Below, one piece after another: positions 35,124-43,951 of a stretch of DNA of 57,574 nucleotides (positions within the stretch are counted from its first letter, which is position 1; the number at the start of each line of letters is the position of its first letter). The notes below the pieces were generated by a model. The model saw nothing but the letters and a program-made list of their open reading frames with translations. It was not told the DNA's origin and ran no database searches. Location of the stretch: NCBI RefSeq assembly GCF_003097635.1, contig NZ_QCZI01000020.1, positions 1 to 57,574 on the forward strand, given 5' to 3'. The stretch comes from Flavobacterium psychrotolerans (GTDB taxonomy: Bacteria; Bacteroidota; Bacteroidia; Flavobacteriales; Flavobacteriaceae). The translations under genes were made by a program, and so were the position numbers.

Positions 35124-36449
35124 ATGAGCTATTTAGATAATATTTTATTTGCGATTATATTAGGTCTTGGAATTAGTTTTTTTACAATTAATATCAAGAA
35201 AATCATTCGGAATATTAAATTGGGTCAAGATGTAAATCGTTCCAATAATTCCTCTCAACGTTGGGCAAATATGGCGATGATAGCTCTGGGGCAATCCAAA
35301 ATGGTTAAAAGACCAATTGCAGGGATATTGCATATTTTTGTTTATGTTGGATTTGTGATTATAAATATTGAAGTTTTAGAAATCATTATCGATGGCCTTT
35401 TCGGTACGCATCGCGCTTTTTCTTTCTTAGGAGTTTTTTACACTATACTAATAGGATCCTTTGAAATTTTGGCATTTTTGGTTTTGATGGCCGTTGTCAT
35501 TTTCTTAATCAGAAGAAACATCATTAAACTAAATCGGTTCATCAGTTCTGATTTGAAAGGTTGGCCTAAAAGCGATGCTAATTATATCTTGTATTTCGAA
35601 ATCATTTTGATGTCCTTATTCTTATTAATGAATGCTGCCGATTACCATTTGCAACTGTTAGATTTTGGTCATTATGAAAGAGTGGGAGCATTTCCAATAT
35701 CACAATTTATCGAGCCTTTATTTAACGGAATATCTGAAGCAACTGTCATGGTGATTGAAAGAGCGGTTTGGTGGTTGCATATTATTGGGATTTTAATTTT
35801 TCTTAATTACTTATATTTCTCCAAACATTTGCACATATTGTTGGCCTTTCCCAATACCTATTTTGCCGATTTGAATCCGAAAGGACAATTAGACAATCTG
35901 GAATCGGTAACTAAGGAAGTGAAATTGATGATGGATCCAAATGCCGATCCATTTGCTGCAGCACCAGTTGATGCAACTACAGTGTCGGGTAAATTTGGAG
36001 CAAGTGACGTGCAAGATTTGAATTGGGTTCAATTGCTAAATGCTTATACGTGTACCGAATGTGGCCGTTGCACTTCATCATGCCCAGCAAATCTGACGGG
36101 TAAAAAATTGTCTCCCCGAAAAATTATGATGGACACAAGGGATCGACTTGAAGAAGTAGGTAGAAATATTGATAATAATAATGGTATTTTTGTACCAGAT
36201 AATAAATCATTATTGAATGATTACATTACGACAGAAGAACTTTGGGCTTGTACCTCTTGTAATGCTTGTGTTGAGGAATGTCCTGTAAACATAAGTCCAC
36301 TTTCCATAATAATGGATATGAGAAGGTATTTAGTTATGGAACAAAGTGCCGCTCCATTACCATTAAATGCCATGATGGCTAATATAGAAAATAATGGTGC
36401 GCCTTGGCAATACAACCAGCAAGACAGATTGAACTGGAAAAATGAATAG
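35124..36449 (+). CDS. Membrane-anchored (4Fe-4S) oxidoreductase subunit
   Basis: This 441-aa protein has about five membrane helices in the first 250 residues, with His residues suitable for haem. A cytosolic domain with two cluster motifs follows: CTECGRCTSSCPANL and CTSCNACVEECPVNI. It resembles the membrane and iron-sulfur parts of heterodisulfide-reductase-like or GlpC-like electron carriers. Its partner is the CCG-domain protein 66 bp downstream. The electron donor and acceptor are unknown. Confidence 0.85.
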   Translation: MSYLDNILFAIILGLGISFFTINIKKIIRNIKLGQDVNRSNNSSQRWANMAMIALGQSKMVKRPIAGILHIFVYVGFVIINIEVLEIIIDGLFGTHRAFSFLGVFYTILIGSFEILAFLVLMAVVIFLIRRNIIKLNRFISSDLKGWPKSDANYILYFEIILMSLFLLMNAADYHLQLLDFGHYERVGAFPISQFIEPLFNGISEATVMVIERAVWWLHIIGILIFLNYLYFSKHLHILLAFPNTYFADLNPKGQLDNLESVTKEVKLMMDPNADPFAAAPVDATTVSGKFGASDVQDLNWVQLLNAYTCTECGRCTSSCPANLTGKKLSPRKIMMDTRDRLEEVGRNIDNNNGIFVPDNKSLLNDYITTEELWACTSCNACVEECPVNISPLSIIMDMRRYLVMEQSAAPLPLNAMMANIENNGAPWQYNQQDRLNWKNE

Positions 36450-36466
36450 ATTTTGATATTCTGTCG

Positions 36467-36506
36467 ATTTGGTTATTTGCCAATTCGAATAATCAAATAA
36501 CCAAAT
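36467..36506. other. 13-bp perfect hairpin between Fe-S genes
   Basis: ATTTGGTTATTTG (36467-36479) pairs exactly with 36494-36506 across a 14-nt loop. It occupies most of the 66-bp gap between two functionally linked genes. There is no T-run, so it is more likely an mRNA processing or stability element, or a weak attenuator, than a terminator. Confidence 0.5.
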
Positions 36507-36515
36507 TAAATAATC

Positions 36516-37307
36516 ATGTCAGAAGTACTAAATGTGCCTACAATGGCAGAAATGATGGCACAAGGAAAACAACCCGAAGTTTTGTTTTGGGTGGGTTGTG
36601 CGGGAAGTTTTGATGATAGAGCCAAGAAGATAACGAAAGCATTTGTGCGAATTCTAAATCGTGCCAATGTGTCTTTTGCAGTTCTAGGAACGGAGGAAAG
36701 TTGTACTGGCGATCCTGCAAAAAGAGCAGGAAATGAATTCTTGTTTCAAATGCAGGCTATGATGAACATTGAAGTTCTGAATGCCTATGAAGCTAAAAAA
36801 ATAGTTACGGCCTGCCCTCATTGTTTCAATACTCTTAAAAATGAATACCCAGAATTAGGAGGAAAATATGAGGTTGTTCATCATACAGAATTCCTGAAAT
36901 CGTTACTGAACGAGGGGCGTTTGACTATTGAAGGGGGACAGTTTAAAGGAAAACGAATCACTTTTCATGATCCCTGTTATTTAGGCAGAGCCAATAATGT
37001 ATATGAAGCGCCCAGAGAATTAATTCAAAAACTGGAAGCCGAATTGGTCGAAATGAAACGTTCTAAAGCCAAGGGACTCTGTTGTGGTGCCGGCGGAGCT
37101 CAGATGTTTAAGGATTCGGAGCCCGGAAATAAGGAAATCAACATCGAAAGAACCGAAGATGCGCTAGAAACAAAACCGGATATTATTGCAGCGGGTTGCC
37201 CTTTTTGCAATACGATGATGACTGATGGCGTGAAAAATAAAGAAAGTGAAGGCGAAATCAAAGTAATGGATATCGCCGAATTAATTGCTAATGCTCAAGA
37301 TTTGTAA
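36516..37307 (+). CDS. CCG-domain (Fe-S) oxidoreductase subunit (HdrB-like)
   Basis: This 263-aa soluble protein has two cysteine-rich CCG-type regions: CPHCFNTLKNEYP (about 107) and HDPCYLGRANN through GLCCGAGGAQM, plus CPFCNTMM near the end. This matches the catalytic subunit of heterodisulfide-reductase-like complexes and of GlpC/LutA relatives. It should work with the membrane Fe-S protein just upstream. The natural substrate in flavobacteria is not known. Confidence 0.85.
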   Translation: MSEVLNVPTMAEMMAQGKQPEVLFWVGCAGSFDDRAKKITKAFVRILNRANVSFAVLGTEESCTGDPAKRAGNEFLFQMQAMMNIEVLNAYEAKKIVTACPHCFNTLKNEYPELGGKYEVVHHTEFLKSLLNEGRLTIEGGQFKGKRITFHDPCYLGRANNVYEAPRELIQKLEAELVEMKRSKAKGLCCGAGGAQMFKDSEPGNKEINIERTEDALETKPDIIAAGCPFCNTMMTDGVKNKESEGEIKVMDIAELIANAQDL

Positions 37308-37366
37308 GTCAATTACGAATTTTGATTTCGTAACTCAAAATTCATAACCCATAACTCATAATTAAA

Positions 37367-37849
37367 ATGTTTGTTCCTTTTGAAAATTTACCGACAGAGT
37401 CAAAGATTTGGATTTACCAATCCAACAGAAAATTCTCAGACGAAGAATTCACGGAAATAGAAACTGCTATACAATCCTTTTTGGAAGGTTGGGCAGCACA
37501 CGGAACAAGTCTGGAAGCTTCCTACCAGTTAAAATACAATCGGTTTATTATTCTTGCCGTAAATCAGGAAGTTCAAAGCGCAACGGGTTGTTCTATTGAT
37601 GCTTCGGTGCAATTCATTCAAAGTTTGGAACAAAAATACGATGTCGATTTGTTAGACAAAATGAATGTAACCTTTAAACTTGGAGATCACGTTGCCCATA
37701 AAACTTTAATTGATTTCAAAAAAATGGCTAAAGACAAAGCTGTTACAGAAAACACGATTGTCTTCAATAATTTAGTGAATTCTATCGAAGAATGGAACGA
37801 TAATTGGGAAGTACCCGCTGGTGAAAGTTGGCACAGTCGTTTCTTTTAA
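37367..37849 (+). CDS. Conserved flavobacterial protein (misnamed ABC transporter ATPase)
   Basis: This 160-aa cytosolic protein is conserved next to the Fe-S pair in flavobacteria and is often labelled ABC transporter ATPase in databases. No Walker A, Walker B or LSGGQ motif is present, so that name is not supported. It begins MFVPFENLPTESKIWIYQSNR and ends WHSRFF. Function unknown; gene order suggests a link with the preceding oxidoreductase or the following lipoprotein hydrolase, 12 bp downstream. Confidence 0.75.
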   Translation: MFVPFENLPTESKIWIYQSNRKFSDEEFTEIETAIQSFLEGWAAHGTSLEASYQLKYNRFIILAVNQEVQSATGCSIDASVQFIQSLEQKYDVDLLDKMNVTFKLGDHVAHKTLIDFKKMAKDKAVTENTIVFNNLVNSIEEWNDNWEVPAGESWHSRFF

Positions 37850-37861
37850 ACATAAAACATA

Positions 37862-40837
37862 ATGAAAAATTCAGTTGTAAAAATACTCTTTTTGAGTAGC
37901 CTGTTTATTTTTGCCGTCAGTTGTGTCAGTAAAAAAAAGGTTATACCAAAACCTCCCGAGGTCATCATCGCGAAAGCTGAGCCTTTGGATGATAAGTACG
38001 GTTATGATTCTGAAGTTCAAAAAAAATGGGTAGATAGTGTCTATAATAAATTAACTTTTGATGAAAGAATAGGGCAGCTTTTTATGATTGCCGCTTATTC
38101 TAATAAAGATTCTATACATGTTAATAAAATTGAGAAATTAATTAGGGACAATAAAGTTGGAGGGATAATTTTTTTTCAGGGTGGACCAGTCCGTCAGGCA
38201 ATATTAACCAATAGATATCAAGCAAAATCAAGATTGCCACTTTTGATTGCCAATGATGCGGAATGGGGGTTAAGTATGCGATTGGATTCGACTTATCGGT
38301 ATCCGTGGAATATGACTCTTGGTGCCATTCGAGACAGTAAACTTATTGAAAAAGTTGGGATACAAATGGGGGAACAAAGCAAAAGAATGGGAATTCATTT
38401 TAATTTCGCACCTGTTTTGGACATCAATACAAATCCTAAAAACCCAGTTATTGGTTTCCGTTCCTTTGGAGAAAACAAAGAAAATGTCACTGAAAGTGCT
38501 TCCGCCTTTATAAAAGGGTATCAAAGTGTAGGCTTGTTGGCCACAGGAAAACATTTTCCAGGGCATGGAGACACGGATGTGGATTCTCATTTGGCACTTC
38601 CTACAGTTAGTTTTTCGAAGGAAAGATTTAATGAAGTCGAATTTTATCCATACAAAAAATTATTCAATGAAGGTTTGGCATCGGTCATGGTGGCGCATTT
38701 GAATGTGCCAAGTTTAGAACCCAGAGAAAATTCCCCGTCTTCGGTTTCCTATAATATTGTAACCGATATTCTAAAATTGCAACTCCAATTTAAAGGGTTA
38801 ATTTTTACAGATGCTTTGAATATGAAAGGGGCCAGTAATTTTAAAAAACCCGGTGAAATTGATTTAGAGGCATTTCTAGCAGGGAACGACATTTTACTTT
38901 GTCCTGAAAATGTGCCGCTTGCCGAAGAAAAAATTTGTATGGCTTATGAAGATGGGCTTATTTCAGAAGAAAGACTGGCCTATTCTGTCAAAAAAATTCT
39001 AAAATACAAGTTCAAAGTAGGGTTGAATAATTATACGCCAGTATCAATTCCGAATTTATACAACGAGATAAATACCCCTGCAAACGATGCATTGCAATAT
39101 CAATTATTTGAAAATGCTATTACAGTTTTAAAAAATAAAAATGAAATTCTACCAATTAGAAAATTAGAAAATAACAAAATTGCCTATGTAAAATTGGGTG
39201 ATGATACTAATAGTTCATTTGTAGCAACTTTAAAGAAATATACCGAAATCACCGAGGTTTCAGATCAAAATATTGATAGTCTGAACGTGAAACTAAAGGA
39301 TTTTAATACCGTAATTGTTAGTTTCCACAAATCGGATAGGGCATGGAAAAAGCAAGAGTTTTCAGAAACAGAATTGCTTTGGTTGCAGGAAATCGCAAAA
39401 AAGAATATCGTTATTTTGGATGTTTTTGCCAAGCCATATTCTTTGCTAACGATTCCAACTTTTGATGAAATTGAAGGCGTTGTCATGTCATATCAAAATA
39501 GCGATATTGCTCAGGTGGTATCCGCCGAATTGATTTTTGGAGCCATTGATGCCAAAGGGAAATTACCAGTTTCCATCAATGCTAATTTCAAGGTAAATGA
39601 CGGATTAGTTACCGAAAAATTAAACCGTTTGGGATTTACCGTTCCGGAAAATGTAGGTATGAATTCCGTGACTTTAGCCCAAATTGACTACTTTGCCAAC
39701 CTTGCCATCAACAAAAAAATGGCTCCGGGAGTTCAGGTTCTAGTGGCAAGAAAGGGAAAAGTGATTTATCAAAAATCCTTTGGGTATCACACGTATGAAA
39801 ATAAGGTAAAAGTTGTCAATTCAGATATTTACGACGTAGCTTCATTGACTAAGATTCTGGCTACTTTACCTAACGTGATGCAGCAATACGATCAGCAAAA
39901 AATCAATATGGAAACCACTTTGGGAACCATGTTGCCTATTTTTAACAATTCGGACAAACAAGATATTCACTTCAAGGAATTGTTGTCGCATTATGCTCGT
40001 TTTCAAGCATGGATACCGTTCTATGAAGGAACATTGGATCGTTCCCAAAAGCCATCCGAAAAATATTATAGAAAAGTAGCCGATAGCCAGTTTTCAAAAA
40101 AAGTGGCTGATAGTCTTTTTATCAGAAATGATTACCATGATACTATAATGAAAAAAATCATCAACAGTAAATTAATACCCAAGAAAGAATACAAATACAG
40201 TGATTTTACCTTTATCATTCTAAAAGATTATCTGGAAAGAGTAACGGGCAAGAAACTGGATGTTTTAGTTCAGGAGAATTTTTATGGTTCTCTTGGAATG
40301 AATTATACGACTTACAATCCTTTAAATAAATTTAATAAATACATTATTGCTCCTACAGAAAATGACACGTATTTCCGTCATCAAATTCTGCAAGGATATG
40401 TTCACGACATGGAAGCCGCTATGGAAGGCGGAGTTGGCGGTCACGCTGGAATTTTTTCCAATACGATGGATATTGCCAAAATAATGCAGATGTATTTACA
40501 AAAAGGGAATTATGGAAATCAAAAATATTTTTCTGAAAATACATTTTCTGATTTTAATACCTGTTATTTTTGTGCAGAAGGCAATAGGAGAGGCATTGGT
40601 TTTGATAAACCGCAAAAGGCGGGTACGCCTGGACCAACTTGTAGCTGCGCATCCTTAACCAGTTTTGGACATACCGGTTTTACGGGAACGATGACCTGGG
40701 CTGACCCTGAAGCGGAAATCGTTTATGTGTTTTTGTCCAACAGAACCTTTCCCGGTACTAATGCCACAAACACTTTGTCAAAAGAGCACATTCGGGAAGA
40801 TATTCAGCGAGTGATTTATGATGCGATAGTGAAATAG
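37862..40837 (+). CDS. GH3 hexosaminidase-beta-lactamase fusion lipoprotein
   Basis: This 991-aa two-domain lipoprotein (lipobox AVSC) has an N-terminal glycoside hydrolase 3 domain (about 45-600). Its NagZ-type KHFPGHGDTDVDSHLALP loop carries the His/Asp pair. A C-terminal class C beta-lactamase/penicillin-binding fold (about 610-990) has S-x-x-K as SLTK in DVASLTKILAT, with YSD (KYSDFTF) and HTGFTG. It probably trims muropeptides or beta-N-acetylglucosaminides and acts as a peptidase or esterase in the periplasm. The fusion is common in Bacteroidota. Confidence 0.85.
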   Translation: MKNSVVKILFLSSLFIFAVSCVSKKKVIPKPPEVIIAKAEPLDDKYGYDSEVQKKWVDSVYNKLTFDERIGQLFMIAAYSNKDSIHVNKIEKLIRDNKVGGIIFFQGGPVRQAILTNRYQAKSRLPLLIANDAEWGLSMRLDSTYRYPWNMTLGAIRDSKLIEKVGIQMGEQSKRMGIHFNFAPVLDINTNPKNPVIGFRSFGENKENVTESASAFIKGYQSVGLLATGKHFPGHGDTDVDSHLALPTVSFSKERFNEVEFYPYKKLFNEGLASVMVAHLNVPSLEPRENSPSSVSYNIVTDILKLQLQFKGLIFTDALNMKGASNFKKPGEIDLEAFLAGNDILLCPENVPLAEEKICMAYEDGLISEERLAYSVKKILKYKFKVGLNNYTPVSIPNLYNEINTPANDALQYQLFENAITVLKNKNEILPIRKLENNKIAYVKLGDDTNSSFVATLKKYTEITEVSDQNIDSLNVKLKDFNTVIVSFHKSDRAWKKQEFSETELLWLQEIAKKNIVILDVFAKPYSLLTIPTFDEIEGVVMSYQNSDIAQVVSAELIFGAIDAKGKLPVSINANFKVNDGLVTEKLNRLGFTVPENVGMNSVTLAQIDYFANLAINKKMAPGVQVLVARKGKVIYQKSFGYHTYENKVKVVNSDIYDVASLTKILATLPNVMQQYDQQKINMETTLGTMLPIFNNSDKQDIHFKELLSHYARFQAWIPFYEGTLDRSQKPSEKYYRKVADSQFSKKVADSLFIRNDYHDTIMKKIINSKLIPKKEYKYSDFTFIILKDYLERVTGKKLDVLVQENFYGSLGMNYTTYNPLNKFNKYIIAPTENDTYFRHQILQGYVHDMEAAMEGGVGGHAGIFSNTMDIAKIMQMYLQKGNYGNQKYFSENTFSDFNTCYFCAEGNRRGIGFDKPQKAGTPGPTCSCASLTSFGHTGFTGTMTWADPEAEIVYVFLSNRTFPGTNATNTLSKEHIREDIQRVIYDAIVK

Positions 40838-40909
40838 ATAATATTTTAACTTAAATTTTCCTATTACTCAATTCTATTTTTCCTAAATTCGTTTCATTAA
40901 ATAGAGCAC

Positions 40910-42094
40910 ATGAAAATAGCAATCGTTTGTTATCCTACCTTTGGAGGAAGTGGTGTTGTCGCTACAGAACTCGGGCTTGAATTGGCAAGAAGAGGACACG
41001 AAATTCACTTTATTACTTACAGCCAACCCGTACGTTTGGCGCTATTGGATGCAAATGTGCATTATCATGAGGTAAACGTTCCGGAATATCCACTTTTCCA
41101 CTATCAGCCTTATGAATTGGCTCTTTCGAGCAAATTGGTCGATATGGTCAAATTGTATAAAATCGAATTGCTTCACGTGCATTATGCCATTCCACATGCA
41201 TATGCTGGCTATATGGCTAAACAGATGTTAAAAGATGAAGGTATTGAAATCCCAATGGTGACGACGCTTCATGGAACGGATATTACATTAGTTGGGAACC
41301 ATCCTTTTTATAAACCCGCAGTAACTTTTAGCATCAATAAATCGGATGTGGTGACTTCAGTATCACAAAGTTTAAAAGAAGATACACTTAAACTGTTTGA
41401 TATTAAAAAAGAAATTGTGGTTATTCCAAACTTTATCGAACTCGATAATAATAAAATAGATACAGTCACTCCCTGTTTTCGCTCGGCTTTAGCAAAAGAT
41501 GGTGAACGAATAATTACCCATATCAGTAATTTTAGAAAAGTGAAAAGGATTCCTGATGTCATTAAAATATTTTATATGATTCAAAAAGAAATACCTGCTA
41601 AATTACTGATGGTTGGTGATGGTCCCGAAAAAGAAAAAGCAGAAAATTTATGCCAAGAATTAGGCATCGCCCATAAAGTTATTTTCTTTGGGAATAGCAA
41701 TGAAATAGATCGAATACTAAGTTACTCAGATTTGTTTTTATTGCCTTCAGAAACAGAAAGTTTTGGATTGGCAGCCTTAGAAGCAATGGCATGGAGCGTT
41801 CCTGTAATTTCAAGTAATTCGGGAGGTTTACCCGAAGTTAATTTGAATGGTTTTTCAGGTTATTTGAGCAACGTTGGCGATATAGAAGGAATGGCAGCAA
41901 ATGCCTTAAAAATTGTGAAAGAGGATGTCGTTCTAAATCAATTCAAACATAATGCCTTAGAAACGGCTAATAAATTTGATATAAAAAAAATATTGCCCTT
42001 ATATGAAGATTTATATCAAAAGGCAATAAACAATACAAAAAAGCAGATTTTTTTCGAAAATAAAGTTACTTCCAATACTGGTTTTACAATTTGA
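40910..42094 (+). CDS. bshA: N-acetyl-alpha-D-glucosaminyl L-malate synthase BshA
   Basis: This 394-aa GT4 glycosyltransferase catalyses the first step of bacillithiol synthesis, joining UDP-GlcNAc and L-malate. Motifs are PTFGGSGVVATELGLELARRGHEIHF, LHVHYAIPHAYAGYMA, and the nucleotide-sugar site ETESFGLAALEAMAWSVPVIS. The VVATELG and HYAIP features are typical of BshA. bshB and bshC are not in the window. Confidence 0.9.
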   Translation: MKIAIVCYPTFGGSGVVATELGLELARRGHEIHFITYSQPVRLALLDANVHYHEVNVPEYPLFHYQPYELALSSKLVDMVKLYKIELLHVHYAIPHAYAGYMAKQMLKDEGIEIPMVTTLHGTDITLVGNHPFYKPAVTFSINKSDVVTSVSQSLKEDTLKLFDIKKEIVVIPNFIELDNNKIDTVTPCFRSALAKDGERIITHISNFRKVKRIPDVIKIFYMIQKEIPAKLLMVGDGPEKEKAENLCQELGIAHKVIFFGNSNEIDRILSYSDLFLLPSETESFGLAALEAMAWSVPVISSNSGGLPEVNLNGFSGYLSNVGDIEGMAANALKIVKEDVVLNQFKHNALETANKFDIKKILPLYEDLYQKAINNTKKQIFFENKVTSNTGFTI

Positions 42095-42142
42095 GTATTC
42101 TGAATGAGAAAAGTGTATCGTAATTTTTTTAAATAATCAGAT

Positions 42143-42565
42143 ATGAATAAAATAGTAATAGCCTGTGTCACTTTAATTTTATTTTCCTGTGGATCAACTA
42201 CTAAAAGCGTAAAGAAGCCTTTATTTGAAGTATTAACACAACAAAATGATGGAGGAGCAAGGATTCGTTTCTTTGAAGTATTATCGGAAACCAGAGAAAT
42301 AAAAATGCTTTTGAATGATGATAATTTGAAAAAGAAAATTAAACCTACCGATGTAAACACTTGTAATTTCATTATCCTGAATATGGGCGAAAAAAATGCT
42401 AACGGATATTCTATAACAATTGGTAGTGTTGAGGAAACTTCTGATAAGATTATATTTACAACCAAAGAAAAAGAACCTAGAACAGTTCATTCGGCAGAAC
42501 CAATATTTGTTTACCCTTACGCAATTGTGAAAATAAATTCGAAAAAAGAGATTGTTTTTAAATAG
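42143..42565 (+). CDS. PrcB-like lipoprotein
   Basis: This 140-aa lipoprotein has lipobox LFSC. The C-terminal half (FIILNMGEKNANGYSITIGSVEE, then VYPYAIVKI) matches the pattern of the PrcB C-terminal domain, first described in a spirochaete protease complex. It has no adjacent protease gene. The assignment is by pattern only. A bidirectional terminator follows. Confidence 0.55.
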   Translation: MNKIVIACVTLILFSCGSTTKSVKKPLFEVLTQQNDGGARIRFFEVLSETREIKMLLNDDNLKKKIKPTDVNTCNFIILNMGEKNANGYSITIGSVEETSDKIIFTTKEKEPRTVHSAEPIFVYPYAIVKINSKKEIVFK

Positions 42566-42568
42566 AAA

Positions 42569-42605
42569 AACCCCTAAATTGCTATAATAAAGGGGTTAAT
42601 TTTTT
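42569..42605. terminator. Bidirectional terminator
   Basis: AACCCCT (42569-42575) pairs with AGGGGTT (42591-42597), with A-runs and T-runs on either side, between the convergent lipoprotein and outer-membrane protein genes. Confidence 0.7.
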
Positions 42606-42620
42606 GTTTTGGGATTAAAA

Positions 42621-43112
42621 TTAGAAACGGTATCTAATTCCTAAACCAATATCGGTATAAGATCTGTTTGGGTTATATTTACTAGCAACATATTCTGGTC
42701 TAACATCCAAGGAAACTTGTAAAGGAAAATCAAATAGATATTCTATCCCTAGATCTCCCGCTGCTAATATAAGCATGCCATTTGAATTACTTGAATTATC
42801 ACCTGGAGTATTATGGCTTCCAATACCAGCTCCAACACCAGCATACCAATTGAAACCACCGCTAACATTCCAAACCCATTGGTACAACCCTACTAATTTA
42901 GTGACTTTTACATCTTTATATTCAATTTTTCTATATCCAAAATCCAACTCTAAACGATTCCTTTTAGAGAGTATACTTTGATAAGATATTTCACCACCAA
43001 AACCATTGTTGCTCCATAAACGTGCACCTAAAGCATTTTTTGAAACTTCTTGTGCCTGTAAACCAACTGCGAATACAATTAGCATCATAGCCGATAAAAT
43101 AAGTTTTTTCAT
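42621..43112 (-). CDS. Small outer-membrane beta-barrel protein, paralogue 1
   Basis: This 163-aa protein has a signal peptide ending near LQAQ and a likely eight-strand barrel with terminal aromatic YRF. It shares ISKNALGARLW-NNGFGGEISYQ, GLYQWVWN--GGFNWYAGVGAG and AAGDLGIEY with the gene at 43270-43776, so the two arose by duplication. Function unknown; OmpA-like barrel fold. Its -10 box, TATATTTG (43135-43128), has the same context as that of the paralogue. Confidence 0.8.
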   Translation of the reverse strand: MKKLILSAMMLIVFAVGLQAQEVSKNALGARLWSNNGFGGEISYQSILSKRNRLELDFGYRKIEYKDVKVTKLVGLYQWVWNVSGGFNWYAGVGAGIGSHNTPGDNSSNSNGMLILAAGDLGIEYLFDFPLQVSLDVRPEYVASKYNPNRSYTDIGLGIRYRF

Positions 43113-43127
43113 ATGTTATATTTTTTA

Positions 43128-43135
43128 CAAATATA
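43128..43135 (-). promoter_or_regulatory. -10 box of barrel paralogue 1
   Basis: TATATTTG on the minus strand lies 15 bp before the start codon, in the context TTTTTTACAAATATACAATC on the plus strand. This is nearly identical to the paralogue's promoter. No convincing -35 TTG is seen. Confidence 0.45.
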
Positions 43136-43214
43136 CAATCTAAAATAAATTTTCATATTATTTTCAATATTATGTTTCAATTTAACATACTATCTGTTTT
43201 GAAAGTTTATAAAT

Positions 43215-43250
43215 AAAAATCCCGTCACTAAAAATAGAGACGGGATTTTT
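43215..43250. terminator. Terminator between the barrel paralogues
   Basis: A 12-bp perfect stem, AAAAATCCCGTC (43215-43226), pairs with 43239-43250 and ends in a T-run on either strand. It closes the 43270-43776 gene on the minus strand. Confidence 0.85.
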
Positions 43251-43269
43251 GTTTAAAATCAGATTTGAA

Positions 43270-43776
43270 TTAAAAGCGAAATCTAATTCCTAAAGCTACG
43301 TCAGATCCATAATGATTATTATAATATCCACCTCCTCCAAACTCAGGTCTGAAATCTAATGAAAGTAAAATAGGAACTTCCTTAAAGCCATATTCAATAC
43401 CAATATCTCCCGCAGCAAATGCAAAATTTTCATGGTACGAGTACCCCTTGTAATCATAACCGTAACTTCCTACACCACCACCTACACCAGCATACCAATT
43501 AAAACCTCCATCGATATTCCAAACCCATTGGTATAAACCAGTCAATTTGATGGCATTGTCATCAAAACCATTATTGTTAAAATTAGATCTATTTCTCCAT
43601 CCTAAATCTAATTCTAAACGATTGTCTCTAGATAATTTTCTTTGATAAGAAATTTCTCCACCAAAACCGTTGTTGTCTCCAAAACGTAATCCCAAAGCAT
43701 TTTTCGATATTTCTTGAGCTTGTGTGCTAAATGCTAAACCAATGATCATGATAGCAGATAAAATAATTTTTTTCAT
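43270..43776 (-). CDS. Small outer-membrane beta-barrel protein, paralogue 2
   Basis: This 168-aa protein has a signal peptide (to STQAQ) and a barrel rich in Gly and Tyr, ending RFRF. Its relation to the 42621-43112 gene extends through the signal peptide and promoter. It has Tyr/Gly-rich insertions (GSYGYDYKGYSY). It is monocistronic with its own -10 box TATCTTTG (43799-43792) and terminator. Function unknown. Confidence 0.8.
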   Translation of the reverse strand: MKKIILSAIMIIGLAFSTQAQEISKNALGLRFGDNNGFGGEISYQRKLSRDNRLELDLGWRNRSNFNNNGFDDNAIKLTGLYQWVWNIDGGFNWYAGVGGGVGSYGYDYKGYSYHENFAFAAGDIGIEYGFKEVPILLSLDFRPEFGGGGYYNNHYGSDVALGIRFRF

Positions 43777-43791
43777 TTGTTAATTTTTTTA

Positions 43792-43799
43792 CAAAGATA
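43792..43799 (-). promoter_or_regulatory. -10 box of barrel paralogue 2
   Basis: TATCTTTG on the minus strand is a perfect TAnnTTTG match, 15 bp before the start codon. The plus-strand context TTTTTTTACAAAGATACAATC matches that of paralogue 1. Confidence 0.5.
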
Positions 43800-43951
43800 C
43801 AATCAAACATGGATATCTGTACTTACAAAATTCCTTCAATATGTTTCAAAATTCACGGTTCAGTAGTTGTGTAAGACAATTTCATTATTTAATAAAAGGG
43901 TTAAATTGATTAGGATAGTTAACTTTTAAAGTTATTTTTTGTAAAGGAAAT

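Noticed and set aside
37367..37849. ABC transporter ATPase
   Set aside because: This common database name has no support: Walker A, Walker B and signature motifs are all absent.
37862..40837. GH3-beta-lactamase fusion as a novel architecture
   Set aside because: The fusion is common in Bacteroidota and both domains look intact, so it is annotated but not offered as new.
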